From contig NZ_JABAOB010000010.1 in NCBI RefSeq assembly GCF_012726295.1, forward strand, positions 62,001 to 126,000: a stretch of 64,000 nucleotides of DNA. Direction: 5' to 3'. Numbering within the stretch: position 1 is the stretch's first letter; the number at the start of each line of letters is the position of its first letter. This DNA is from Chitinophaga sp. Ak27. GTDB lineage: Bacteria; Bacteroidota; Bacteroidia; Chitinophagales; Chitinophagaceae. This document shows positions 8,701-15,660 of the stretch, in pieces. The position numbers were made by a program, and so were the translations under genes. The notes beneath the pieces were generated by a model. That model saw nothing but the letters and a program-made list of their open reading frames with translations. It was not told the origin of the DNA and did no database searches.

Positions 8701-8861
8701 TATTTCTTTTCAGGTGTAGGGTATTGCTTGGCCACATCGTTTTCGGCCTGCTGCTCTATCTTCTTCTCATAGTTCCGCACTAAAAACGTGAAGGACAATT
8801 GGTACAAAGAGATAAGGATCAGTGCGATGGCAAAAAATCTTACCAGTCCTTTAAGTTGCAT
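5706..8861 (-). CDS. secDF: Protein translocase SecDF (SecD-SecF fusion)
   Basis: The 1051-residue protein joins SecD and SecF in one chain, as is usual in Bacteroidota. The SecD half has an N-terminal membrane helix (residues 7-25), the LGLDLVGGMNVVLEV motif near residue 110, a large periplasmic P1 domain and six-helix core. The SecF half carries GIDFSGGRSYTVRF near residue 757 and its own helices. It uses the proton gradient to pull exported proteins through SecYEG. A Thr/Ala/Lys-rich low-complexity insert lies in P1 (about residues 300-345). The C-terminal tail is cytoplasmic. It is monocistronic. Confidence 0.96.
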   Translation of the reverse strand: MQLKGLVRFFAIALILISLYQLSFTFLVRNYEKKIEQQAENDVAKQYPTPEKKYPGSQELQSFYSDTLKGFIKQRRQEILDSTSSTKIAGFPWNVNYTKAKEKELNLGLDLVGGMNVVLEVNVEDVIRALSGQSKDAAFNKALERANELKKSNQADFVTLFGQAYAEVAPQGKLATIFANAYQKDINFNSSNQQVLDMIRKESRVAIKNTYIVLQKRIDKFGVAQPNISLDENKGLISVELAGVDNAARVHKYLQATANLEFREVYKNNPEFIQNVLTPMNEAIKNTLNTHAPAATASTDTTAKTPAATAANEKADTSGSLNSYLSKTDTSKNASKELQIKEQQKQNPLFMVLFPNVDMQTGSVYPGPSIGRILPKDTATFNRYLQMPAVKAVLPKDAVFAYGPENKEDKHGPIAVYVLKVNPANPAPRVGGERIVDARQDMDQNNQPEISMTMDNVGAHEWKKLTGELAPTNPKDPTTLNYVAVVLDNIVYSAPSIQGEIAGGRSSISGSFTIEEANDLANILKSGKMPAPAQIVQEQVVGPTLGAESIAAGAKSFMISFGIIFVLMLVYYNSAGWVANIALVLNLLFTFGILASMGATLTMAGIAGMVLTIGMAVDTNVIIFERIKDELTHGKSYHDAVADGYKRSYAPVLDGHVTSLLTAFILFYFGLGPVLGFATTQIIGLFLSLFCGILVSRMVTDFWMKKKRHFEYFTPISRKVFKHAAFDFVGKRKYAYIISAIVMVAGISSFFHGFDHGIDFSGGRSYTVRFEHPMNRQEVADVLKKEFESEVFVKTIGSTNQLSITTSYKIEQQNLAVDKEVADKLYNGLKKFYDNGVTQDVFNNRYVVGSQTVSPTISDDLRAGAVKATILSLVVIFLYILLRFSKWQYSIGTIFSLLHDVLVTLAVFSWCRSFVPFTLEIDQHFIAAILTVIGFSMNDTVIVFDRIREYFRTGNHGRNRDVVINKAINDTLSRTIMTSLTVFLTILILFIFGGEVTRGFAFAMLIGVITGTYSSIFVAAPVLVDFDKKNQLANESDAVEVTAQKASPATK

Positions 8862-8902
8862 ACTGTTTGTTTCGGGTTTATAAAAAAAAATTTTAAGAGT
8901 TG

Positions 8903-8910
8903 CAAAGATA
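8903..8910 (-). promoter_or_regulatory. Candidate secDF promoter (-7 box)
   Basis: The minus strand reads TATCTTTG, a full match to TAnnTTTG, 41 bases before the secDF start. No -33 TTG is obvious. Confidence 0.45.
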
Positions 8911-9021
8911 GAATTTAAATCGATATATTAAAGCCCTTGTTAAAAGACGCGCAAAATCAGTATGCGCCTGCGTTTGCTGGCTGGTTGGCATACTTTTTTG
9001 TAAATCTGCAGATCCTGGTTT

Positions 9022-10293
9022 GTGGTCTTTTTAATATTATTCCTTTGCTTTACAATCAATAACAACGACAAATATATGCAAACGCCACATTATCCGACAA
9101 CAGATAATTTTCTGGAAGCTTTGCTGAAAAGTCAAAAAATGCGGCTGGGCGAGGTTTTTAGCGATCCTGAGCAGTACCGTTTACAGGTAATTTTTACCCG
9201 GATAGACAGGGATGTAGCCCAGGTACCACATTTTACCGAGTACCGGTATGGGGTTTCCCCGGATACCTACTTCTACCCTGCTTCCACAGTTAAGTTACCC
9301 GCTGCCGCCCTGGCCCTGGAAAAGCTCCGTGATCTGCATGTCCCCGGCCTTGACAGGACCACGCCCATGTTTACCGAACCGCTGCCGGACATCAATACGG
9401 GGGTGGATAGCGACCTTTCCGCGGCTACAGGCCTGCCTTCCGTGGGACATTATATTAAAAAAATCTTCCTTACCAGCGACAACGATGCCTTCAACCGGCT
9501 ATATGAACTGATCGGGCAGGAAGTCTTTAACCGGCGCCTGTGGGAAATGGGGTACGACCGGGTACAGATCCGGCACCGGGTAGGCCTTCCCCTCTATGAA
9601 GAAGCCAACAGGCATACCAATGCCGTCTTGTTCCGGGTAGGAGAACAAGTATTTTACCGGCAGGCGGCCCAACATAGCTCCCTGGCATTTTCCGCGAGAA
9701 CGGATTTTGCCGGCAACAGTCATTACAACCACCTGGACCAGCTGGAGCCCTATCCCATGAACTTCTCTCACCGTAATAAACTTCCCCTCGCCGACCTGCA
9801 TCATATACTATGCAGCATAATTTTTCCGGAGGCTGTAACAAAACGGCAACGTTTCCGTTTAACTAGCAAAGATTATAGTTTTTTATATCGGTGTATGTCG
9901 CAATACCCGGAGGAATCAACGGATCCACGCTACAACCCAAAGCAATACCACCAGGCATATACCCGGTTTTTGCTTTTTGGAGGAAGCCGGCACTCCAGGA
10001 TACCAACTGACATTCGGATCTTTAACAAACCTGGTTGGGCGTGCGGATTTTTAACTGATACTGCCTATATTGTGGATTTTGCCAATGGCACAGAGTTTCT
10101 GTTGTCCGCCAGCATTTTTGTTAATACGACGGGTATCCTGGGAGATGACCAACAGGCTTTTGAAAAAACGGGTAAACCCTTTCTCCGTACGCTGGGAGAA
10201 GTTATTTACGAAGCGGAAAAAGCGCGGCCAAAAGCTGTATTGCCCGATCTTTCCCGCTTCCGGTTTATAAACGATGAAAAAATATCTGACTAA
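9022..10293 (+). CDS. Beta-lactamase-fold serine hydrolase (class A-like)
   Basis: The protein has the motif set of the class A beta-lactamase/transpeptidase fold in order: SxxK as PASTVKLPAA, SDN as TSDNDAFNRLYELIG, and the K-x-G triad as NKPGWACGF (Pro instead of Thr). Such proteins act on beta-lactams or on peptidoglycan-like peptides; the substrate here is unknown and resistance should not be assumed. The start is uncertain. GTG at 9022 gives 423 residues with a short hydrophobic N-terminus (VFLILFLCFTI), while ATG at 9076 gives 405 residues without an export signal. Relatives that I recall are exported, which favours the longer form. It stands divergent to secDF and 30 bases before a DUF4397 gene. 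Confidence 0.75.
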   Translation: MVFLILFLCFTINNNDKYMQTPHYPTTDNFLEALLKSQKMRLGEVFSDPEQYRLQVIFTRIDRDVAQVPHFTEYRYGVSPDTYFYPASTVKLPAAALALEKLRDLHVPGLDRTTPMFTEPLPDINTGVDSDLSAATGLPSVGHYIKKIFLTSDNDAFNRLYELIGQEVFNRRLWEMGYDRVQIRHRVGLPLYEEANRHTNAVLFRVGEQVFYRQAAQHSSLAFSARTDFAGNSHYNHLDQLEPYPMNFSHRNKLPLADLHHILCSIIFPEAVTKRQRFRLTSKDYSFLYRCMSQYPEESTDPRYNPKQYHQAYTRFLLFGGSRHSRIPTDIRIFNKPGWACGFLTDTAYIVDFANGTEFLLSASIFVNTTGILGDDQQAFEKTGKPFLRTLGEVIYEAEKARPKAVLPDLSRFRFINDEKISD

Positions 10294-10323
10294 TAACACA
10301 CAACTTTAAAAACTGAGCGCAAA

Positions 10324-11058
10324 ATGCTAACCAAGAAAAATCGCGTATGGGCCGCCGTTGCCCTGTTGACCGGAATAGCCGGATTTTCGTCCTGTCTGAA
10401 AAGTAATAATAATGTTACACCTCCTAGGCCACAGGCGCAGATTAACATATTGAATGTTTCCAACAGCCCTGTTTTTGCTTCATTTTACGATAATGATCAA
10501 AGAGTAAGCAACGACAATACTAACATTAGCTTCAATACCAACTATCGTTACGGTGTTTATGGTGGTGTTCATAAACTCGAATTAAAAAATAAAAAAGGCG
10601 ATAGCATTATCACCAGCCTATCAGCCAACTTTGATTCTACTAGCTATTACACCTATATTGCCTTTGACAATCCTGTAAAATCTGTTAACATACTTTCAGA
10701 TTTTAGCTCAGCAGACGGCAGTAAAATTAACATCCGCTGTCTGAACCTATCAAATGGCACTGATAAAATCGATTTTTATATTGGCGGTGAGAAAATTGAC
10801 AGTAATAGAAATCCAATGGGAATCAGTGACCTTTACGCTGCCACCAAATTCGTACAGTTCAGCAACTTCAGTGTCAATAATGTGGTTACTATTAAGAAGG
10901 CAGGAACAGATGTAACGCTGGCCACTGCCAACTCTAGTCAACTAAAAGTGGGCTCTTTTAATGCTGGCCAAGTGTACACTATTTATTATGCAGGCAATTC
11001 CGGCAGTACGGGTGTTGATAAACCTGTGGTAGACGCTATCTTTAGTCTTTATCAATAA
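10324..11058 (+). CDS. DUF4397 domain lipoprotein
   Basis: The 244-residue protein has a signal peptide with lipobox (GIAGFSSCLKS, Cys25) and two copies of an immunoglobulin-like module. The modules begin QAQINILNVSNSPVFASFYD and SKINIRCLNLSNGTDKIDFYIGG, matching DUF4397. These are exported, probably surface-attached proteins of unknown function. The coding sequence is visibly AT-richer than its upstream neighbour. It ends in a strong terminator. Confidence 0.75.
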   Translation: MLTKKNRVWAAVALLTGIAGFSSCLKSNNNVTPPRPQAQINILNVSNSPVFASFYDNDQRVSNDNTNISFNTNYRYGVYGGVHKLELKNKKGDSIITSLSANFDSTSYYTYIAFDNPVKSVNILSDFSSADGSKINIRCLNLSNGTDKIDFYIGGEKIDSNRNPMGISDLYAATKFVQFSNFSVNNVVTIKKAGTDVTLATANSSQLKVGSFNAGQVYTIYYAGNSGSTGVDKPVVDAIFSLYQ

Positions 11059-11076
11059 ATTTTCTATATAGAAGGG

Positions 11077-11115
11077 GCCTTCCAATAGCAGTCATGCTAT
11101 TGGAAGGCTTTTTCT
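11077..11115 (+). terminator. Rho-independent terminator of the DUF4397 gene
   Basis: A perfect 14-bp stem (GCCTTCCAATAGCA 11077-11090 with 11095-11108) with loop GTCA is followed by a T-rich run (TTTTTCTTTT). Confidence 0.9.
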
Positions 11116-11297
11116 TTTCCCAGCTAACAACTTATATTGACTATTTCCGTTTTTCCATTTGGACATTGCTTTTCTTAATATTGATTATCCTTAGGCACCT
11201 AAATCCTTATCAAGCAATAGATAGTCATCCTAATCATCGATTATTAAAACTACCTTTAAGGAGTACCCCACATTTTCTGACTAAATAAGTAACCCAC

Positions 11298-12572
11298 ATG
11301 AAACCCACAATCACAAGCACTGCTTGGCATAAGCATCGATCCTTGTTCCCGATTTTATTGGTTCCATTTTTTTTATTAACCAGTTGTAGCAAGAAATCAG
11401 AACAAAGATTATCACCGCAAAGTCCTGAAGCTGAAAATCAGATAAAATTAGTGTATGGAAATTATCTAACATTTCCGGATGAAGCTTCCTTCAAAAACGC
11501 TATCGCCAATTCCCGTACATTGACCGAAGGAGATCAACAGCAATTTGATGCTAATCATTCATTTATTTCGATGGCATCCAGCTTTCGAAAATTTGACAAG
11601 GAAATTTCCCGGTTTGAATCAATGAAAGATACTACCGGCTTCCATCTTGTCAAAGAAAAATATGGAAAATCCCTCTACTGGAAGGCTGTCGACGAGTATT
11701 ATGTCAATAGCCCTGACTGGGAAACATCTAAAATTATTAATCAAAATGGCTTGGTGAAAATTGGAGAAGAAATTATCAAGTTTGACCGGGACAGAAAAAT
11801 CACCTTAAAACACACTGACCTTCAATCATTTAGAAATGCACTGAGCATAAGAGCTACGACTTCTACTCCTGAATATGTAGTAGACTACTACCCCAAAAGT
11901 AAAGCGTCAACAGAATCTACGCCAGGGTATAAATGGCTTTCTTTGAATGGTTTTAATCCCCAGGAAGGCGCAGTCACCAATGGAATTACAGATCAGTATC
12001 AGTTACAATCAAGCGGCCGACGCTTCACTTATTCAGTGTGGCTGGTAAATATAAGGAAAGGAGGTGTTCTTTACGCATTTACAGAGCTCCACTATAGTGG
12101 TATGAGGAAACAGTTTCTTTTTTGGCAACGGGCAAAAGTAACAGACGTCGTTATTAATGGTTCCATAGTAATAAAGTTAGGCTCGGATGGTTTCAGCCCA
12201 ACCTTCACATGTCGCTACACTAACTATGGCGTGGCAGATAGATGGTATGAAACCTATTACAACGATGATATAGAAGGGCACGAGATTTTGGCTATCTCTG
12301 AAAAGCTTGTTAACCATCCAGACCCTTATAGTATTCTTGGGCCTCCAGGCATCCCCCCTCAGCTCCCCTATTATGTGGACATGCGGAAACACCCGGCAGC
12401 ACCGAGTTATTTCTTTAACGATATCAATGAATATAACGGCAGTAATCTACAATCAAGTCCTGGTTATCACTGGAATCATGTAACTGCAGGGAATGGGCCA
12501 TTTACTAACCCCAATCAGCTCACCATAGTTACCGCAAATGTAGAAGGAGAAACTTTCGACATCAATTTCTAG
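11298..12572 (+). CDS. Lipoprotein of unknown function
   Basis: I do not recognise this 424-residue protein. It has a basic N-terminus, a hydrophobic stretch and a lipobox (FFLLTSCSKK, Cys30), so it should be a lipoprotein. The first 170 residues are charged and probably helical (SFKNAIANSRTLTEGDQQQFD, KFDKEISRFESMKD). The rest is rich in aromatic and beta-type segments, with a Pro-rich turn (ILGPPGIPPQLPYYVDM), and ends TANVEGETFDINF. Short-residue spacing with Tyr and Trp suggests a secreted beta domain. Its base composition is AT-richer than the flanking housekeeping genes. It stands alone between two terminator-like hairpins. Confidence 0.7.
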   Translation: MKPTITSTAWHKHRSLFPILLVPFFLLTSCSKKSEQRLSPQSPEAENQIKLVYGNYLTFPDEASFKNAIANSRTLTEGDQQQFDANHSFISMASSFRKFDKEISRFESMKDTTGFHLVKEKYGKSLYWKAVDEYYVNSPDWETSKIINQNGLVKIGEEIIKFDRDRKITLKHTDLQSFRNALSIRATTSTPEYVVDYYPKSKASTESTPGYKWLSLNGFNPQEGAVTNGITDQYQLQSSGRRFTYSVWLVNIRKGGVLYAFTELHYSGMRKQFLFWQRAKVTDVVINGSIVIKLGSDGFSPTFTCRYTNYGVADRWYETYYNDDIEGHEILAISEKLVNHPDPYSILGPPGIPPQLPYYVDMRKHPAAPSYFFNDINEYNGSNLQSSPGYHWNHVTAGNGPFTNPNQLTIVTANVEGETFDINF

Positions 12573-12666
12573 ATGTTTTCTGAAATAGCTGCCGGCAGGG
12601 GTACCACGAGAAAAAAAGCCGGAGCAGCCTTTCCGTGATATTCATATATAAATATTTTAAGTTTCA

Positions 12667-12710
12667 ACAAACGCAGAACGGGCCGTGATTACGGCCCGTT
12701 CTGCGTTTGT
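12667..12710 (+). terminator. Long GC-rich hairpin after the unknown lipoprotein gene
   Basis: A perfect stem of about 20 bp (12667-12686 with 12691-12710, core CGCAGAACGGGCCGT) has a GATT loop. There is no U-run beyond the TTTG at its end. It probably ends the upstream transcript or insulates the following aminotransferase gene. Confidence 0.6.
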
Positions 12711-12757
12711 ATGGCAGCCCCGCACGATCTTTCCATGTATTATCTACTTTTTTTCAG

Positions 12758-12765
12758 TAGGTTTG
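12758..12765 (+). promoter_or_regulatory. Candidate aminotransferase promoter (-7 box)
   Basis: TAGGTTTG matches TAnnTTTG and ends 20 bases before the ATG at 12786. Confidence 0.5.
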
Positions 12766-12785
12766 TCGCGGTACAATGTTAAGAT

Positions 12786-13979
12786 ATGAATCAATTAGCA
12801 GACAGGCTGTCACGGATTTCCGAGCCTCAGACAATTAAAATGGCTAAACTCAGCCGTGAGTTAAAAGCCCAGGGTATAGACATCGTGGACCTCAGCATCG
12901 GAGAACCCGACTTTGATACGCCGGCGCATATCCGGGAAGCCGCCAAGAAGGCGATTGATGAAGGATTTACTCACTATACCCCGGTGGCAGGCATTGCGGA
13001 ATTAAAGCAGGCAGTTGTTCATAAATTTAAGAGAGATAACGGTCTTGACTATACGCCAGAACAGATTGTAGTATCCACCGGCGCCAAGCAATGCCTGGCA
13101 AATGCGGTGCTGAGTATTGTAAACCCGGGCGATGAGGTAATTATTCCTACTCCATACTGGGTTACCTATTCTGAGCAGGTGAGCCTCTGCCAGGGAGAGG
13201 TAGTGTTTGTGCCTTGCAGCATTGAAAACAATTATAAAATTACGCCTGCGCAGCTCGAGGCAGCCATTACGCCTAAAACCAGGCTGTTTATGTTCTCCTC
13301 CCCCTGCAATCCCACCGGGTCCGTATATTCCAAAGCGGAGCTGGAAGGACTGGCAGCCGTATTCGCCAAACACCCACAGATATTTATCATTTCCGACGAA
13401 ATATATGAATACATCAATTATGTAGGCAAACATGAAAGCATTGCCCAGTTTGGCGATCTGATTAACCGGACCATAATCATCAATGGGTTGAGTAAAGGAT
13501 TTGCCATGACAGGCTGGCGTTTGGGCTTTATGGCCGCACCGTTGGATATTGCCAAAGCATGCGATAAAATTCAGAGTCAATTTACCTCTGCTACCTGCTC
13601 TATTACCCAACGGGCAGCTGTAACTGCCCTCACGGGAGATCTCAGCACCGCTGAAGCAATGGTGGCGGAATTTAAAAAACGCCGCGCCTTCATGCATGAG
13701 GCGCTGAAAAGCATTCCGGGATTAAAAGTAAATGATCCCGAGGGCGCTTTTTATATGTTTCCCGATGTGAGTGCGTATTTTAATAAATCGTTTGAAGATT
13801 CACATATCAAAGGCGCTGATGACCTTTGTATGTACCTGCTGCATAAAGCCAATGTATCTGCCGTTACCGGCGTAGCTTTCCAGCAACCTAACTGTATCCG
13901 CCTGTCTTATGCTACCAGCATGGATAAGCTGGAAAAGGGGGTGGAAAGAATGAAAACCTGGCTGGCCAAACTGGCGTAA
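12786..13979 (+). CDS. Pyridoxal-phosphate aminotransferase, aspartate aminotransferase type (class I)
   Basis: The 397-residue protein is a full-length fold-type I aminotransferase. Visible landmarks are SIGEPDFDTPAHI near residue 37, SSPCNPTGSVYS (Asn175), SDEIYEYI and the cofactor lysine in NGLSKGFAMTGWRLGF (Lys237). It resembles the class I-beta aspartate aminotransferases that move the amino group between aspartate and 2-oxoglutarate; some members also accept prephenate or aromatic substrates, so specificity is inferred. It has its own promoter box and a terminator, so it is probably transcribed alone. Confidence 0.92.
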   Translation: MNQLADRLSRISEPQTIKMAKLSRELKAQGIDIVDLSIGEPDFDTPAHIREAAKKAIDEGFTHYTPVAGIAELKQAVVHKFKRDNGLDYTPEQIVVSTGAKQCLANAVLSIVNPGDEVIIPTPYWVTYSEQVSLCQGEVVFVPCSIENNYKITPAQLEAAITPKTRLFMFSSPCNPTGSVYSKAELEGLAAVFAKHPQIFIISDEIYEYINYVGKHESIAQFGDLINRTIIINGLSKGFAMTGWRLGFMAAPLDIAKACDKIQSQFTSATCSITQRAAVTALTGDLSTAEAMVAEFKKRRAFMHEALKSIPGLKVNDPEGAFYMFPDVSAYFNKSFEDSHIKGADDLCMYLLHKANVSAVTGVAFQQPNCIRLSYATSMDKLEKGVERMKTWLAKLA

Positions 13980-14000
13980 AAAAAATAACTACTATTTTAT

Positions 14001-14058
14001 GATAATCCTGATGTGCTTCCTTTCTGACTGAGAGGAATATACATCAGGATTATCTTTT
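14001..14058 (+). terminator. Terminator after the aminotransferase gene
   Basis: A perfect 14-bp stem (GATAATCCTGATGT 14001-14014 with 14041-14054) is followed by TTTT. The 26-base loop holds a smaller CTTCC/GGAAT-type pairing. Confidence 0.75.
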
Positions 14059-14100
14059 GTAAATTAATGAGTTGGGGTTCCAATATATAAATATATTATA

Positions 14101-14108
14101 TATATTTG
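14101..14108 (+). promoter_or_regulatory. Candidate promoter (-7 box)
   Basis: TATATTTG matches TAnnTTTG and ends 18 bases before the ATG at 14127, inside a very AT-rich stretch. Confidence 0.5.
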
Positions 14109-14126
14109 TTCTTATAACGTGTAACG

Positions 14127-14651
14127 ATGGAGTTGAATAATTTACTATACATAGCCATTGCCGCTGGAGCAATAGCCATTGTATATCCGACCATAAAAGA
14201 CCTTTTCAAAAAGAATAAGCCTGCCGGTGCGGCCGCAGATGAAAAGCAGCCCCCGGTAAATGCCGCGGTGCTACCATTACAACTGCAAGCCTACGAACGG
14301 ATGGCACTGTATGTAGACCGGATTACGCCGCAGAGCCTGATCGGACGTATTTATCAGCCGGGGCTCAGCGCTGTAGACATGCAGATAGCGATGGTGCAGA
14401 ATATCAAAGCTGAGTACGAGCATAACATCACCCAACAGATTTACGTATCGGCGATGACCTGGGAAGCGGTAAAAACATTGAAAGAACAAACGATCTCCGT
14501 TATTAACCAGGTAGCGGTGCAATTGCCACAGGATGCGCCGGCCATAGAGTTAAACAAACAGATATTGGAGGTGTTTATGCAGGCGGGCGAATCTCCTGCC
14601 GAACTCACGTCGCAGATTATCAATGCAGAAGCTAAGAAAGTAATGAGATAA
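14127..14651 (+). CDS. Conserved Bacteroidota membrane-anchored protein (probably DUF7935)
   Basis: The 174-residue protein has one N-terminal membrane helix (about residues 5-24), a short basic and Ala/Pro-rich linker, and a helical cytoplasmic domain that starts LPLQLQAYERMALYVDRI and includes MTWEAVKTLKEQTISVINQVA. I recall this domain as a Bacteroidota family, probably DUF7935, without known function. It ends 3 bases before the convergent end of an M23 peptidase gene, so the two transcripts meet there without a visible terminator. Confidence 0.75.
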   Translation: MELNNLLYIAIAAGAIAIVYPTIKDLFKKNKPAGAAADEKQPPVNAAVLPLQLQAYERMALYVDRITPQSLIGRIYQPGLSAVDMQIAMVQNIKAEYEHNITQQIYVSAMTWEAVKTLKEQTISVINQVAVQLPQDAPAIELNKQILEVFMQAGESPAELTSQIINAEAKKVMR

Positions 14652-14654
14652 CGG

Positions 14655-15566
14655 TCATTTCGCGTTAATTACTTCATTCAGCAGATAGCCTTTCCCATTA
14701 AATAAGATATACAGCGGCTTTCCCCGGTACCAGGGGATGCCGGCCTGTTTTGCATGCACCTGTATATGCAGATGGGGCTCTGTGCTGAAGCCCGAATTGC
14801 CCACACAACCCAATGCGGTTCCCTGTCTCACATACTGTCCTTCGGTTACACATACACTTCCCATCTTAAGGTGGCCCATGAAAACATAATAACCCGGGGT
14901 TTCCAGTAATACCTGGTTGGTATTTTTGGGTCCCCTGCTCATATTAGGTGGAATATTATCGGGGTTATTGCTCTCCGCCCGCAGCACCAGTCCATCACAG
15001 GGTGCATATACTGTATCCCCAAAAATACCGTAGTCGTCGAGCTGGCGGGAAAAGATCTTCGTGGCGCGTCCTCCCTGTGGATTCAATTTTACGATATCCA
15101 TGGCATAGATAGCGCCACGGAGACTAAAGTGAAACACATTAGTAGGCAGACCTTTGCCACCCTGCAGTACAAAGTAATTACCTGGTTTGAAAGGAAACGA
15201 CAGCTCTACCGTGTGAGGGCGCCCCGTAGTACCGGTAAAGTAACCGATATCGAGTAAAACAAACAGCCCTGTAAACAACAGGTTGCTATAATGTTTCCAC
15301 CGGGGCAGCGGCCGGGCCGAATGATCATGTTTCCGAAGTGTATAGGCGGCTATACATAATAATAAGAGGATGCCAAAGACATATTTGGTATAAATGGAAA
15401 AATATATCCAGGTACCAAATAAATAGAGAAATAAGCCCATGGAAAGGCCGAGCAGCAGGTAGCTGTAAGTACCACGCAGCGGGCGGTTGCCGGCTTTCCA
15501 AACGAGGAATAAACTAAATAAAGCCAGGGCAAGGGTAATACCTAATAAACAATAAATGATCATAAT
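14655..15566 (-). CDS. Membrane-bound M23-family (LytM/NlpD-like) peptidase
   Basis: The protein has four or five predicted membrane helices in its first 130 residues. An extracytoplasmic domain follows with the M23 (lysostaphin/LytM) pattern: GDTVYAPCDGLVLRAE, YVFMGHLKMGSVCV, VRQGTALGCVGNSG and the zinc motif EPHLHIQVH. The first zinc ligand, normally in an H-x(3)-D segment, would have to lie in FHFSLRGAIYAMDIV. The fold acts on cell-wall peptide bridges or as an activator. I chose the ATG at 15566 (MIIYCLLG, 303 residues); an open frame continues to 15674 but would overlap the divergent mutase start. Confidence 0.78.
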   Translation of the reverse strand: MMIIYCLLGITLALALFSLFLVWKAGNRPLRGTYSYLLLGLSMGLFLYLFGTWIYFSIYTKYVFGILLLLCIAAYTLRKHDHSARPLPRWKHYSNLLFTGLFVLLDIGYFTGTTGRPHTVELSFPFKPGNYFVLQGGKGLPTNVFHFSLRGAIYAMDIVKLNPQGGRATKIFSRQLDDYGIFGDTVYAPCDGLVLRAESNNPDNIPPNMSRGPKNTNQVLLETPGYYVFMGHLKMGSVCVTEGQYVRQGTALGCVGNSGFSTEPHLHIQVHAKQAGIPWYRGKPLYILFNGKGYLLNEVINAK

Positions 15567-15660
15567 GGCCAGCCAAACTTTGACACAAATTATCAATATT
15601 TTTCTCAGCGGCGAAGTACCATAATAATTATGTAACATTGCAACGCTAGTTATAGACACT

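Noticed and set aside
11094..11288. 64-codon frame after the DUF4397 gene
   Set aside because: It starts inside the terminator hairpin and has no family resemblance. The single hydrophobic segment is expected in T-rich DNA.
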